This document shows positions 7,624-15,231 of a stretch of 31,217 bases of DNA, piece by piece; position 1 is the stretch's first letter, and the number at the start of each line of letters is the position of its first letter. A program made the translations under genes and the position numbers. Origin of the DNA: an uncultured Eubacteriales bacterium (GTDB taxonomy: Bacteria; Bacillota; Clostridia; Oscillospirales; RGIG7773); NCBI GenBank assembly GCA_934541205.1, contig CAKTDK010000005.1, positions 1-31,217 on the forward strand, read 5' to 3'. The notes beneath the pieces are model-generated. The model did not search any database and was not told the DNA's origin. It saw only the letters and a program-made list of their open reading frames with translations.

Positions 7624-8313
7624 ATGTCTAATAAAGAAATATTTAAAAAGATGTATTCTGAAAAAATAAATAAAGGAAGAATTTTTTATAGTGTATTAAA
7701 AGAAATAGAAGAAAAAAATATGAAAAAGAATAATATGTTGAAATGGGCAATTATACCGGTATGTTTAATAGTAGTTATTTGTGGTGCTTTGTTTTTAAAT
7801 AATAATAAACTACAATTTAATTCTGATAATTTATATTTAGAAAATAATAATGATATAATTATAAACAAAATTAATAATTTAAGTGAAACTAAACTTGACG
7901 CTGATATTAAAGAAATTCCTATTAATGGTGCGTATATTCCTTGGATAGAGGGATTGAGCGGTGTTAATATTCCAAATGATTTAGATAAATTTAACGGATA
8001 TGGCATTTATACAAGAAAAGATGCGGCAAGTGAATACGATATATTAAATTGTTATGTTTATGATTATTTTAATTTAGATTCAAACAGAAGTATCAAAATA
8101 TCTTTTTCAGATAAAAATAAACCGCTTAGGGATTATTATTTTAGTGAAGAAGGAGCAAAGAAATCCAATATAAACAATTATGAATTAACAATTTATAAAT
8201 GTGGAGAAGCTTATTTTACTGAATTTAAATATGAAGACTTTAATTTTGATGTTGAAACAAGCAATATTTCTGAAAGTGAATTTATTATGTTTCTAAAGTC
8301 TATACTTAAATAA
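7624..8313 (+). CDS. Putative membrane-anchored anti-sigma factor
   Basis: This 229-residue protein has a charged cytoplasmic N-terminus (1-38), one membrane helix (about 39-57, WAIIPVCLIVVICGALFL) and an exported domain of about 170 residues. That topology, plus the 2-base gap after the ECF sigma gene, points to a cognate anti-sigma factor that holds the sigma factor at the membrane and senses something outside. I do not see a classical zinc-binding anti-sigma motif (HxxxCxxC), so the inhibitory contact must differ from the ZAS type. The outer domain is not recognised. Confidence 0.65.
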   Translation: MSNKEIFKKMYSEKINKGRIFYSVLKEIEEKNMKKNNMLKWAIIPVCLIVVICGALFLNNNKLQFNSDNLYLENNNDIIINKINNLSETKLDADIKEIPINGAYIPWIEGLSGVNIPNDLDKFNGYGIYTRKDAASEYDILNCYVYDYFNLDSNRSIKISFSDKNKPLRDYYFSEEGAKKSNINNYELTIYKCGEAYFTEFKYEDFNFDVETSNISESEFIMFLKSILK

Positions 8314-8465
8314 TATACAATCTTATAATTTAAATCGCAATTTAGAGGTTTGTTTCAATATTATGCGGCAAATGTTTATTTAATTTATCTTTTCATAGAT
8401 TAAATTTTATAAAAAATCGAGGCTATAAAAGAAATTAAATATTTTATGAATATAATTGAGAGTAA

Positions 8466-8625
8466 AGGGTTGTACGATTTTATGATCCTGACGGTCACAT
8501 TATTGAAGCTGGAGAAAATTTAAAAGAAGTATGCCGTCGTTTTTTTAAGAAAAGGTATGGCAGAGGAGGAAACAGCAAAAAGAATGGATGTTCCTTTAAA
8601 ATTGGTAAAAGGTAAGGAATTTTAA
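8466..8625 (+). pseudogene. Remnant of a VOC/glyoxalase-family gene
   Basis: The frame from 8466 reads RVVRFYDPDGHIIEAGENL then KEVCRRF, the typical C-terminal strand and tail of vicinal-oxygen-chelate proteins (glyoxalase/bleomycin-resistance fold). After a homopolymer T-run near 8541 the reading must shift by one base to continue as KGMAEEETAKRMDVPLKLV and stop at 8623-8625. The whole N-terminal part is gone (a stop lies just upstream at 8463-8465). It is a truncated and frameshifted relic. Confidence 0.75.
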
Positions 8626-8749
8626 TAGATTTTTTTATATTGTTTCTTTTTGCCCTTGATAAATAAATTTTTCTAATGGATGATAGTTTTTTATTTTAAT
8701 ACAAAATTTTTCTATTGTTGATTAATATTATTCTATTATTAGTGCATAT

Positions 8750-8810
8750 CCCCCATGTCATTGGCGAACGTTCTCATTGTGTCATTCCAAACGCAGAGAG
8801 AAATATTATC
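8750..8810. repeat. Fragment of a dispersed intergenic repeat
   Basis: The core TGTCATTGGCGAACGTTCTC followed by ATTGTGTCATTCC matches the core of the longer copies at 14928-15045 and 16010-16104 (GGCGAACGTTCT...TGTCATT). This copy lacks clear terminal inverted repeats. Confidence 0.6.
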
Positions 8811-8988
8811 TTTAGTATTTATGAAATTCTTCAAGGCTTTGTTTACATTATCTTTATTAGTTGTATTTAAAATTTATATATAAAATTCTATGTCGAAGTT
8901 TGTCTTACGATTATACTGGAAATATATGTAAATTTATGCTATAGTATTATCATACCAAGGAGATAAAAACTTTTTGAGGTGATAAGAA

Positions 8989-9807
8989 GTGGACAAGGTA
9001 AAAATATTGCCTGATTTTTTAAAGCAGAGCAAATATAAAGTTACATATATTCCTGTTTCAAAAATAACGGCAAATTCAAATCAGCCAAGAAAAATTTTTT
9101 CTCAGGAAAAAATAGATACTCTTGCGCAAAGCATTAAAAATGATGGCCTTATATCTCCAATATCGGTACGTCCTGCGGAAAACGGTATGTATGAATTGAT
9201 TGCGGGAGAAAGAAGATTAAGAGCCAGTATTCAGGCAGGATTTCGAAGAATTCCCTGTATTATTTCTGAAGTGTCTGAAAAGGAGTCGGCTTCGCTTGCT
9301 TTAACCGAAAATCTTTTAAGAGAAAATCTTAATTTTTTTGAAGAAGCCGCTGCCATTGATAATCTTTTGAAAGAATATCATTTTACTCAGGAACAGATTG
9401 CTTTAAAACTTGGCATGAGTCAGTCTACTGTCGCTAATAAAGTAAGGCTTTTAAAACTTCCTTTAAAAATAAAAGAAATGATTTTAGCAAATAATCTTAC
9501 GGAAAGACATGCAAGAGAACTTTTAAAGCTTGAAAATGAGGCGCAGATGGAGTTTGCTTTAAAAAAAATACTTTCTAAAGATTTAAAAGTAAAAGATACA
9601 GAAATTCTTGTTAATCAGATAAAAATGGGAATGTTTAAAAAAGAAAGGCAAAACAGAAAATATGTTGTAAAGGATATCAGAATATTTGCCAATACCATAA
9701 AACATGCTGTTGAGGTTATGAACAGCTCCGGAATTTCGGCAATATCCCAAAGACAAGAGTCTGACGGGTTTATTGTATATACTATCAAAATCCCTAAAAC
9801 TACCTAA
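8989..9807 (+). CDS. noc: ParB/Noc-family nucleoid occlusion protein
   Basis: Noc-type proteins are ParB relatives that coat DNA around the origin and block division over the nucleoid. The 272 residues show the ParB CTPase N-domain with the arginine patch GERRLRAS (73-80), TENLLREN (106-113) and a helix-turn-helix TQEQIALKLGMSQSTVANKV (133-152). The GTG start has ribosome site GAGGTGATAAG. Its place ahead of parA and parB mirrors noc-soj-spo0J of Bacillus. No palindrome like the known Noc site (ATTTCCCGGGAAAT) was noticed nearby, so the Noc versus second-ParB assignment rests on gene order. Confidence 0.85.
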   Translation: MDKVKILPDFLKQSKYKVTYIPVSKITANSNQPRKIFSQEKIDTLAQSIKNDGLISPISVRPAENGMYELIAGERRLRASIQAGFRRIPCIISEVSEKESASLALTENLLRENLNFFEEAAAIDNLLKEYHFTQEQIALKLGMSQSTVANKVRLLKLPLKIKEMILANNLTERHARELLKLENEAQMEFALKKILSKDLKVKDTEILVNQIKMGMFKKERQNRKYVVKDIRIFANTIKHAVEVMNSSGISAISQRQESDGFIVYTIKIPKTT

Positions 9808-9819
9808 TTCCCCTTACTT

Positions 9820-9861
9820 GAAGAAACGGAATGCAATTATTGCATTCCGTTTCTTCTTTTT
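9820..9861 (+). terminator. Intrinsic terminator after noc
   Basis: GAAGAAACGGAATGCAA (9820-9836) pairs perfectly with TTGCATTCCGTTTCTTC (9840-9856), a 17-bp stem with a tiny loop, followed by a T-run. Confidence 0.95.
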
Positions 9862-9862
9862 A

Positions 9863-9878
9863 TGTTTCACGTGGAACT
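9863..9878 (+). promoter_or_regulatory. parS-like centromere site
   Basis: TGTTTCACGTGGAACT differs only slightly from the parS palindrome TGTTTCACGTGAAACA. It sits just after the noc terminator and is a likely ParB nucleation site. Confidence 0.85.
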
Positions 9879-10141
9879 TTCATAGTAAAATTATATATTA
9901 TTGTTTAATTTTTTTCTTTAAATCTTTTTAATAAAAGTAAAAGAAAAAAACTTTAATTTATTTTAATAATAAAGATATATATTAAAATATAATTTATTTC
10001 TTAAACTTTTAGATGAAATAGACTAAATAATACTAATAAAATTTTTGCATAATTTTTTAATAATTAAAATTTTATAAATAGCTTCCCTTTTTATAAACTT
10101 TTAGAGAAAAAGAATAGATAATTTCTTATAAAAGATTACTA

Positions 10142-10157
10142 TGTTCCACGTGGAACA
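10142..10157 (+). promoter_or_regulatory. parS centromere site, perfect palindrome
   Basis: TGTTCCACGTGGAACA is a perfect 16-base palindrome (18 with the flanking A and T) and matches the parS consensus TGTTNCACGTGNAACA. It lies nine bases upstream of the parA promoter -35 box, so bound ParB could also affect parAB transcription. Confidence 0.93.
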
Positions 10158-10165
10158 TTAGTGGC

Positions 10166-10193
10166 TTGAAAAAAATTCTTTGTGTGGTATAAT
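10166..10193 (+). promoter_or_regulatory. Promoter for parA
   Basis: TTGAAA (10166-10171) and TATAAT (10188-10193) are 16 bases apart, with TGTG just upstream of the -10 (extended -10). The predicted start near 10200 leaves a leader of about 130 bases. Confidence 0.75.
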
Positions 10194-10252
10194 AATCTTA
10201 TAATAGTTTAAATTTTTAAATGTTTAACATAAAAATTTTCTGGTATTAATCA

Positions 10253-10284
10253 GCAGAAGCTCAAAATGAGTTTTCTGCGTTTTT
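10253..10284 (+). terminator. Terminator-like hairpin in the parA leader
   Basis: GCAGAA (10253-10258) pairs with TTCTGC (10273-10278), and CTC (10260-10262) pairs with GAG (10268-10270). A T-run follows at 10280-10284. It lies between the parA promoter and start, so it may act as an attenuator. Confidence 0.55.
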
Positions 10285-10329
10285 ATGAAAATTTAAAATT
10301 TTTAGATTATTTAAAAAAGAGGTGATAAT

Positions 10330-11109
10330 TTGGGGAAAATAATATCTGTTATAAATCAGAAAGGCGGAGTAGGGAAAACCACTACGGCAGTTAACCTTTC
10401 TGCTGCAATGGGGCTTGAAAATAAAAAAATTCTTTTAGTTGATGCAGACCCTCAGGGAAACTCTACCAGCGGTTATGGTATTAATAAAAAAGAATTGGAA
10501 TTTTCCAGTTATGAGCTTATGCTGTCTCAATGTAAAATACAGGATGCTATATTAACTACTAAATATAAAAATGTTGATATAATTCCTTCAAGTATAAATC
10601 TTGCAGGAGTTGAAATAGAACTTTCCGCAGTTACGGGAAGAGAAAAAATCCTTAAGAATTATTTAAATGAAATAAAAGAAAATTATGATTTTATTTTTAT
10701 AGATTGTCCTCCATCTTTGGGGATTATAACTCTTTGCGCTTTGACGGCCTGTGATACGGCACTTATTCCCATACAGTGTGAATATTATGCGTTGGAAGGT
10801 TTATCTCAGCTTATAAATACTATAAATATGGTAAAAAAATCATTAAATCCTTTTCTGGATATTGAAGGGGTTCTTCTTACTATGTTTGATGGAAGGCTTA
10901 ATTTAACCATTTCTGTTGTTGACGAAGTTAAAAAATATTTCAGAGATAAGGTTTATTCAACCACAATTCCCCGAAATGTAAGGTTATCTGAGGCTCCAAG
11001 CTATGGAATGCCTATTCAGTATTATGATAAAAATTCACGTGGAACAGAAAGTTATAACAGTTTGGCAAAAGAAATAATTAAAAAAAATAAAAAGCAGGTG
11101 AAAAAATGA
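10330..11109 (+). CDS. parA: Chromosome partitioning ATPase ParA (Soj)
   Basis: ParA/Soj is a deviant Walker ATPase that binds DNA non-specifically and, with ParB-parS, drives origin segregation; in Bacillus it also regulates DnaA. The 259 residues show the deviant Walker A KGGVGKTT (11-18), LLVDADPQGN, FIDCPPSLG and the terminal NVRLSEAPSYGMPI block. The start is TTG 10330, supported by GAGGTGAT and by the family N-terminus GKIISVINQ. The parB ATG overlaps its stop in an ATGA arrangement. Confidence 0.97.
   Translation: MGKIISVINQKGGVGKTTTAVNLSAAMGLENKKILLVDADPQGNSTSGYGINKKELEFSSYELMLSQCKIQDAILTTKYKNVDIIPSSINLAGVEIELSAVTGREKILKNYLNEIKENYDFIFIDCPPSLGIITLCALTACDTALIPIQCEYYALEGLSQLINTINMVKKSLNPFLDIEGVLLTMFDGRLNLTISVVDEVKKYFRDKVYSTTIPRNVRLSEAPSYGMPIQYYDKNSRGTESYNSLAKEIIKKNKKQVKK
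11031..11046 (+). promoter_or_regulatory. Degenerate parS-like site inside parA
   Basis: AAATTCACGTGGAACA keeps 13 of 16 positions of TGTTTCACGTGGAACA; only the first three bases differ. It encodes NSRGTE in the parA tail. parS sites inside parAB genes are known from Bacillus. Confidence 0.5.
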
Positions 11110-11948
11110 AAAAGAGCGGGCTTGGAAAAGGAATTGATGCTCTTTTTTCCGAAAATATACTTGAGGATAAAAATGGCGGTGTAAATTTAGTTCGCTTATC
11201 TGATATAGAGCCTAATCGAAATCAGCCGAGAAAAAGATTTGATAAAGAAAAATTAGATGAATTGGCGATATCAATAAAAGAGCATGGAATAATCTCCCCT
11301 TTAATAGTAACTGAGCTGGAAAAAGGAAGATATAAAATAATTGCAGGAGAACGCCGTTGGAGAGCTGCGAGAATTGCGGGTATAACTGAAGTTCCTGTAA
11401 TAGTAAAGGAATACACCGATAAAGAGATAATGGAAATTGCTCTTATCGAAAATCTTCAGCGTGAAGATTTAAATATAATTGAGGTGGCAAAAGGATATAA
11501 ACAGCTTATAGAAGATTTTTCCTTGACTCAGGAACAGCTTGCTGAAAGAATGGGAAAATCCCGCAGTGCAGTGACAAATATTTAAAGAATATTGACTTTG
11601 CCGGAAGAGGTTATAAAGCTTTTAGAACAGAATAAAATTTCTTTTGGCCATGCGAGGGCATTGGCAGGGATAGAAAGCAAAAAAATCCTTATTAATATTG
11701 CTAAAGAAACGGCTGAAAAAGGGCTGTCCGTTAGGGATGTTGAAAAACTTGTATCCAAAATTTCTTCTCCCGAAAGGGAGATAATAAAAAAAGAAAAAGA
11801 TATACATTTAAAAGCTTTAGAAGAAAAAATTTCAAAAGAATTGTCCCGAAAAATAAAAATATCGCAAGGAAAAAACAAAGGAAAAATTGAGATTGAATAT
11901 TATTCGGATGAAGATTTAGAAAATATTATAAAAATGCTGTCTATGTAA
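11106..11948 (+). pseudogene. parB: ParB (Spo0J) interrupted by an in-frame stop
   Basis: ParB is the CTP-dependent clamp that loads at parS. The N-terminal part (159 codons) starts with KSGLGKGIDALF, the usual ParB opening, and carries GERRWRAA (81-88) and ENLQRE (115-120). It ends in the helix-turn-helix (LAERMGKSRSAVTNI) at TAA 11583-11585. The same frame then resumes as RILTLPEEVIKLL and continues to 11948 with the rest of the DNA-binding and dimerisation regions. Without the stop the protein would be 280 residues, the normal length. A Leu codon TTA changed to TAA is the simplest explanation. Restart at TTG 11592 would give only a C-terminal piece. It could also be a sequencing or assembly error. 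Noc remains intact as a paralogue. Confidence 0.88.
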
Positions 11949-12074
11949 AATTATTACAAACTTTACATAACAAATAAAAAGAAATTTGCTTATTTAAAAG
12001 AATAAAAGTAAGTATTAAAATAAAAGTTATGTTAAAAAAGAAGAAGTAGCAAAAATAAAAAAAGGAGCGTTAAA

Positions 12075-12554
12075 ATGGATAAAAAGAAAAAATCTCAGCA
12101 GGATAGTCAGCCTGAGGATAAAGATCAGGTAAAAAAATCCTTGTTTATATATTTGATGGTATTTTTGGGAAGCGTGATAGTTTTAATAGGACTTGCATAT
12201 TTGTTTCAGCTGAAAGATAACAGAGAAACAAAAGATTTGCTTCAGGATCAGATGGCGTCGATAGAAAATAATCAAACGCTTATCCAAAATAAGCAGATAG
12301 AAAATACAAAATTAAAGGAAGATATTGCTTCCCTTGAAACAGAGCTTGCAAGCAGTGAAAATGAATATAAAGTTCTGGAAGCTTCTTCAGAACTTTTAGA
12401 AAATAAAAACATTCACAATGAACGGCTTTTAACAGCATACAGGCTTTATATTCAAAATGAAAAAACAGAGGCGAAAGCTGTTCTTTCTGAAGTAAGTCCT
12501 GAATTTGTAAACAAAGAAGTATTTGACGCAATAAATAATAAACTTAATAAATAG
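12075..12554 (+). CDS. Single-pass membrane protein with coiled coil, function unknown
   Basis: The 159 residues consist of a charged cytoplasmic head (1-21), one membrane helix (about 23-45, LFIYLMVFLGSVIVLIGLAYLF) and a Glu/Gln/Lys-rich coiled coil (about 50-115). A short helical tail follows. The heptad-rich part resembles division or envelope coiled-coil proteins in layout only; no family motif is seen. Ribosome site AAAAGGAGCG precedes the ATG, and serS follows after 10 bases, so the two are probably co-transcribed. Confidence 0.75.
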   Translation: MDKKKKSQQDSQPEDKDQVKKSLFIYLMVFLGSVIVLIGLAYLFQLKDNRETKDLLQDQMASIENNQTLIQNKQIENTKLKEDIASLETELASSENEYKVLEASSELLENKNIHNERLLTAYRLYIQNEKTEAKAVLSEVSPEFVNKEVFDAINNKLNK

Positions 12555-12564
12555 GAGACTTAAA

Positions 12565-13848
12565 ATGTTAGATATAAAAAGAATAAAAGAAAATCCTGAT
12601 GAAATAAAAAAGAATTTAGCAAAAAGAAATGCTGATTACAGTGAAAAAATAGACGAGCTTTTGACTTTAGACGGAGAAAGAAGAGAGCTTATTTTTGATA
12701 CCGAAAAATTAAAAGCAAAACAAAACGAGGTTTCAAAAAAGATTCCTGCAATGAAAAAAGCGGGAGAGGATGTAAAACCGGTTTTTGATGAAATGAAAGC
12801 TTTGTCTGAAAAGGTAAAAGAAGATGATAGCAAAATAAAAGAGCTTGACGGGAAAATAAGAGACATTTTGTTGTCAATTCCGAATATTCCAAATGAAAAA
12901 GTAGCCGTAGGGAAAGATGACAGCGAGAATGTTGAAATAAGAAAATTTATGGAACCTACAAAGTTTGATTTTGAACCCAAAGCTCATTGGGAGCTTGGAG
13001 AAATGCTGGGAATATTAGATGTAGAAAGAGCAGGAAAAGTAACCGGCACTCGTTTCACTTTTATGAAAGGAGCGGCGTCAAAGCTTGAAAGGGCGGTAAT
13101 AAATTTCTTTTTAAATACTCATACTTCAAGAGGATATACAGAGCTTCTTCCTCCTTTTATGGTAAACCGTGATTCAATGACAGGAACAGGCCAGCTTCCT
13201 AAATTTGAGGAAGACGCTTTTCATCTTACAAACGAGGATTATTTTCTTGTTCCTACTGCGGAGGTTCCCGTCACAAATTATTACAGAAACGAAATTTTAA
13301 ACGGTGAGAACCTTCCTATAAAATTTACGGCTTATACACCATGTTTTAGAGCAGAAGCAGGCAGCGCCGGCAGAGATACGAGAGGTCTTATCCGTCAGCA
13401 CCAGTTTGATAAAGTTGAGCTTGTAAAATTTACAAAGCCCGAAGATTCCTATGCTGAACTTGAAAAGCTTACAAACGATGCGGAAGAAGTATTAAAATTA
13501 TTAAAGCTTCCTTATAGAGTAGTAAGACTTTGTACAGGAGATTTGGGATTTTCATCCGCAATGACTTATGATATAGAGGTGTGGATGCCTTCTTACGGAA
13601 GATATGTTGAAATTTCATCATGTTCTGATTTTGAAGATTTTCAGGCAAGAAGAGCAAATATAAAATTTAAAAACGATTCAAAAGATAAAGCAAAATTTGT
13701 CCACACTTTAAACGGTTCGGGCCTTGCAGTTGGAAGAACTGTTGCCGCAATTATGGAAAATTATCAAAATGATGACGGAACAATTACTATTCCAGAAGTA
13801 TTAAGACCGTTTTTCAGCGGACAGGAAGTTATAAAAAAAGAGAAATAA
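12565..13848 (+). CDS. serS: Seryl-tRNA synthetase
   Basis: This class II enzyme charges tRNA-Ser (and tRNA-Sec where present). The 427 residues are normal length. The N-terminal antiparallel coiled coil spans about 25-105. The catalytic core shows TAEVPV (231-236), motif 2 FRAEAGSAGRDTRGLIRQHQ (261-280) and motif 3 GSGLAVGRTVAAIMENY (384-400). The ribosome site is AGGAG before the ATG. No T-box leader was noticed upstream. Confidence 0.97.
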   Translation: MLDIKRIKENPDEIKKNLAKRNADYSEKIDELLTLDGERRELIFDTEKLKAKQNEVSKKIPAMKKAGEDVKPVFDEMKALSEKVKEDDSKIKELDGKIRDILLSIPNIPNEKVAVGKDDSENVEIRKFMEPTKFDFEPKAHWELGEMLGILDVERAGKVTGTRFTFMKGAASKLERAVINFFLNTHTSRGYTELLPPFMVNRDSMTGTGQLPKFEEDAFHLTNEDYFLVPTAEVPVTNYYRNEILNGENLPIKFTAYTPCFRAEAGSAGRDTRGLIRQHQFDKVELVKFTKPEDSYAELEKLTNDAEEVLKLLKLPYRVVRLCTGDLGFSSAMTYDIEVWMPSYGRYVEISSCSDFEDFQARRANIKFKNDSKDKAKFVHTLNGSGLAVGRTVAAIMENYQNDDGTITIPEVLRPFFSGQEVIKKEK

Positions 13849-13851
13849 ATT

Positions 13852-13883
13852 AAAGCCGATAATTTTATAAAATTATCGGCTTT
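13852..13883. terminator. Terminator after serS
   Basis: AAAGCCGATAATTTTA (13852-13867) and TAAAATTATCGGCTTT (13868-13883) form a perfect inverted repeat with almost no loop. The T-run after it is short (TTT). Confidence 0.8.
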
Positions 13884-13914
13884 GGTAAAATTATTCTTCA
13901 AAGGAGTAAAAACT

Positions 13915-14868
13915 ATGAAAGATTATTGTGAAATTGTGTCGTAATATTTAAGTTATAATCCTCCTTGTTACAGAGAAGAAGATTATAAAAAGTATTGGGA
14001 AAATAATTTTGAGCTGAGTAGAAAAACGCCGTTAAATTTAGAAATTATTTTTGATTCAAAAGATGAAAAAAGAGAAAATTATCATATATATTTTGACGGC
14101 TGCGACGGTTCAAGAATACACGGAATAATGATAAAACCGCAGGGAGAAGGCAAGTTTCCGCTTTTTGTAAATTATCATGGATTTTGCGCCGACTGCGGAA
14201 AATTTGAAGATTTTTATATTTTTTCCGATGAAGGATATGTGGTTATCTCCCTTGATATAAGAGGTCAGGGGGGTAAAAGTGAAAATCTTTATAAATATTC
14301 TTTCGGAGAAAATCTTATGCAGTTTGGCTGTCTTGACGAAAAGGAATATTATTTAAAATGGGTAATTCTTGACTGTATAAGAGCTATTGACGCAGGGCGC
14401 AGCCTTGATTATTGCGATAAAGATATGGTAATTGTAAACGGAGCAAGCCAGGGGGGAGCACTTTCAATGACAATGGCGGGACTTGATAAAAGGGTAAAAT
14501 ATTGTTTTTGTGAAGTTCCCAGCAACAGCGATATAAAAGAAAGAATAAATAAAAGAGCAGGGTCCCTTGGAGCGTTGAGAGATTTGATTACTGAAAATAA
14601 AGTTTCGGAGGAAAGAATTTTTAAAACCGTATCATATTTTGATACAATGAATATGGCAGAGGATATAACGGCGCATATATTTGCTGCAGTGGGATTAAAA
14701 GATGATGTTTGTCCGCCCCAGCAGTTTTTTGCTACATATAATAAGATTAAAGCGCCCAAAACGGTAGATTTTTATTATGAAGCCGGGCATGGAGGAGTTA
14801 TGGGAGGCCAAGATGCTAAAAAACCGGCTTTTTTAAAACTTATAAAAGAAAAAATGATAGAAAAATAA
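13915..14868 (+). pseudogene. Acetyl xylan esterase (AXE1/cephalosporin-C deacetylase family) with an early in-frame stop
   Basis: AXE1-family alpha/beta hydrolases remove acetyl groups from xylan-type sugars. From ATG 13915 (ribosome site AAAGGAG) the frame reads MKDYCEIVS, then TAA (13942-13944), then continues without a break to 14868 for a normal length near 317 codons. The nucleophile elbow GASQGG puts Ser at codon 178, the acid is in LKDDVCPP (about 263) and the histidine in EAGHGG (292). No GTG, TTG or ATG start lies in frame between the stop and ATG 14128, so a restarted product would lose 71 residues. The catalytic part looks well preserved, suggesting a recent nonsense mutation or a sequence error. 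Confidence 0.8.
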
Positions 14869-14911
14869 AATAAATGCTGACTTTTTTAATAAAAGTCAGC
14901 ATTTATTTTTT
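14869..14911 (+). terminator. Intrinsic terminator after the esterase gene
   Basis: AAATGCTGACTTTT pairs with AAAAGTCAGCATTT around a short loop and runs into a T-run at about 14906-14911. Confidence 0.92.
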
Positions 14912-14927
14912 GTTATATGTACAAAAA

Positions 14928-15045
14928 GAGATTCTTCGTTGCCTTGCTCATCAGAATGACAAAAATGATTGTCACAGGCGAACGTTCTTTTACTGTCATT
15001 TCTCACATTCCTTCACTGTCATTGGTGAACGCAGTGAGGAATCTC
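14928..15045. repeat. MITE-like dispersed repeat with terminal inverted repeats
   Basis: The element begins GAGATTCTTCGTTGC (14928-14942) and ends GCAGTGAGGAATCTC (15031-15045), imperfect inverted repeats of each other. TCAGAATGACA near the left end is mirrored by TGTCATTGGTGA near the right. The core GGCGAACGTTCT matches copies at 8750 and 16010. It has no coding capacity and lies just outside the small-RNA cluster. Confidence 0.7.
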
Positions 15046-15089
15046 ATTTTCAATAATTCAGTTTATCTGCATATTTTGTTAATTTTCTA

Positions 15090-15118
15090 TTGACATATAA
15101 AAAAATATATTGTATAAT
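15090..15118 (+). promoter_or_regulatory. Consensus sigma-A promoter facing the small-RNA element
   Basis: TTGACA (15090-15095) and TATAAT (15113-15118) are both perfect, with a 17-base spacer. A transcript from about 15125 would cross the structured element 15139-15224 and meet T5 at 15225-15229. Confidence 0.8.
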
Positions 15119-15124
15119 TATGTC

Positions 15125-15226
15125 ATAAAATTAAATACGGTCGGCAGATTAATGTCCGCGTAAACATTAATCCTGCTTACAAGTGAAGAAGGCACTCATA
15201 AACAACCGGAATTCCGGCACCGACTT
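15125..15226 (-). ncRNA. Candidate small RNA B with CCUUCUU heptaloop
   Basis: On the minus strand a promoter (15260-15232) predicts a start near 15225, precisely at the closing helix GTCGG (15224-15220), which pairs with CCGAC (15144-15140). Inside, CCGGAATTCCGG forms one hairpin. AGTG-[CCTTCTT]-CACT forms a second, with a 7-base loop. CAGGATTAATG/CATTAATCTG forms a third, long hairpin with a bulged G. The T-rich end beyond 15139 is weak. On the opposite strand the same element starts after a perfect promoter and ends in T5, so plus-strand transcription is an alternative. No known family is recognised; it lacks the SRP, 6S, tmRNA and RNase P signatures. Confidence 0.5.
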
Positions 15227-15231
15227 TTTAG

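Larger units (their letters stand above)
8314..8988. other. Intergenic decay zone before noc
   Basis: This 675-base AT-rich stretch has no intact gene. It contains the VOC-family remnant (8466-8625) and a fragment of the dispersed repeat (8750-8810). The final bases hold the noc ribosome site GAGGTGATAAG. Elsewhere I see nothing I can name. Confidence 0.6.
9808..10329. other. Very AT-rich spacer between noc and parA
   Basis: No gene is visible. It contains a terminator, two parS-like sites, the parA promoter and a terminator-like hairpin, described separately. The part from about 9890 to 10130 is almost entirely A/T. Confidence 0.7.

Noticed and set aside
10253..10284. Second copy of parS or a Noc site in the parA leader palindrome
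   Set aside because: The palindrome GCAGAA...TTCTGC with a T-run lacks the CACGTG core and any CCCGGG core; it reads better as an RNA hairpin.
11583..13944. Reassignment of TAA to a sense codon to explain two in-frame stops
   Set aside because: TAA is the natural stop of dnaA, rpmH, yidC, jag, glyQS, serS and others in this window, so it functions as a stop.
15125..15230. Resemblance to a ribosomal L10 leader (TTAATCCTGC on the plus strand)
   Set aside because: Only a 10-base match, without the paired GACAG/AGGTG block, and no rplJ gene follows.
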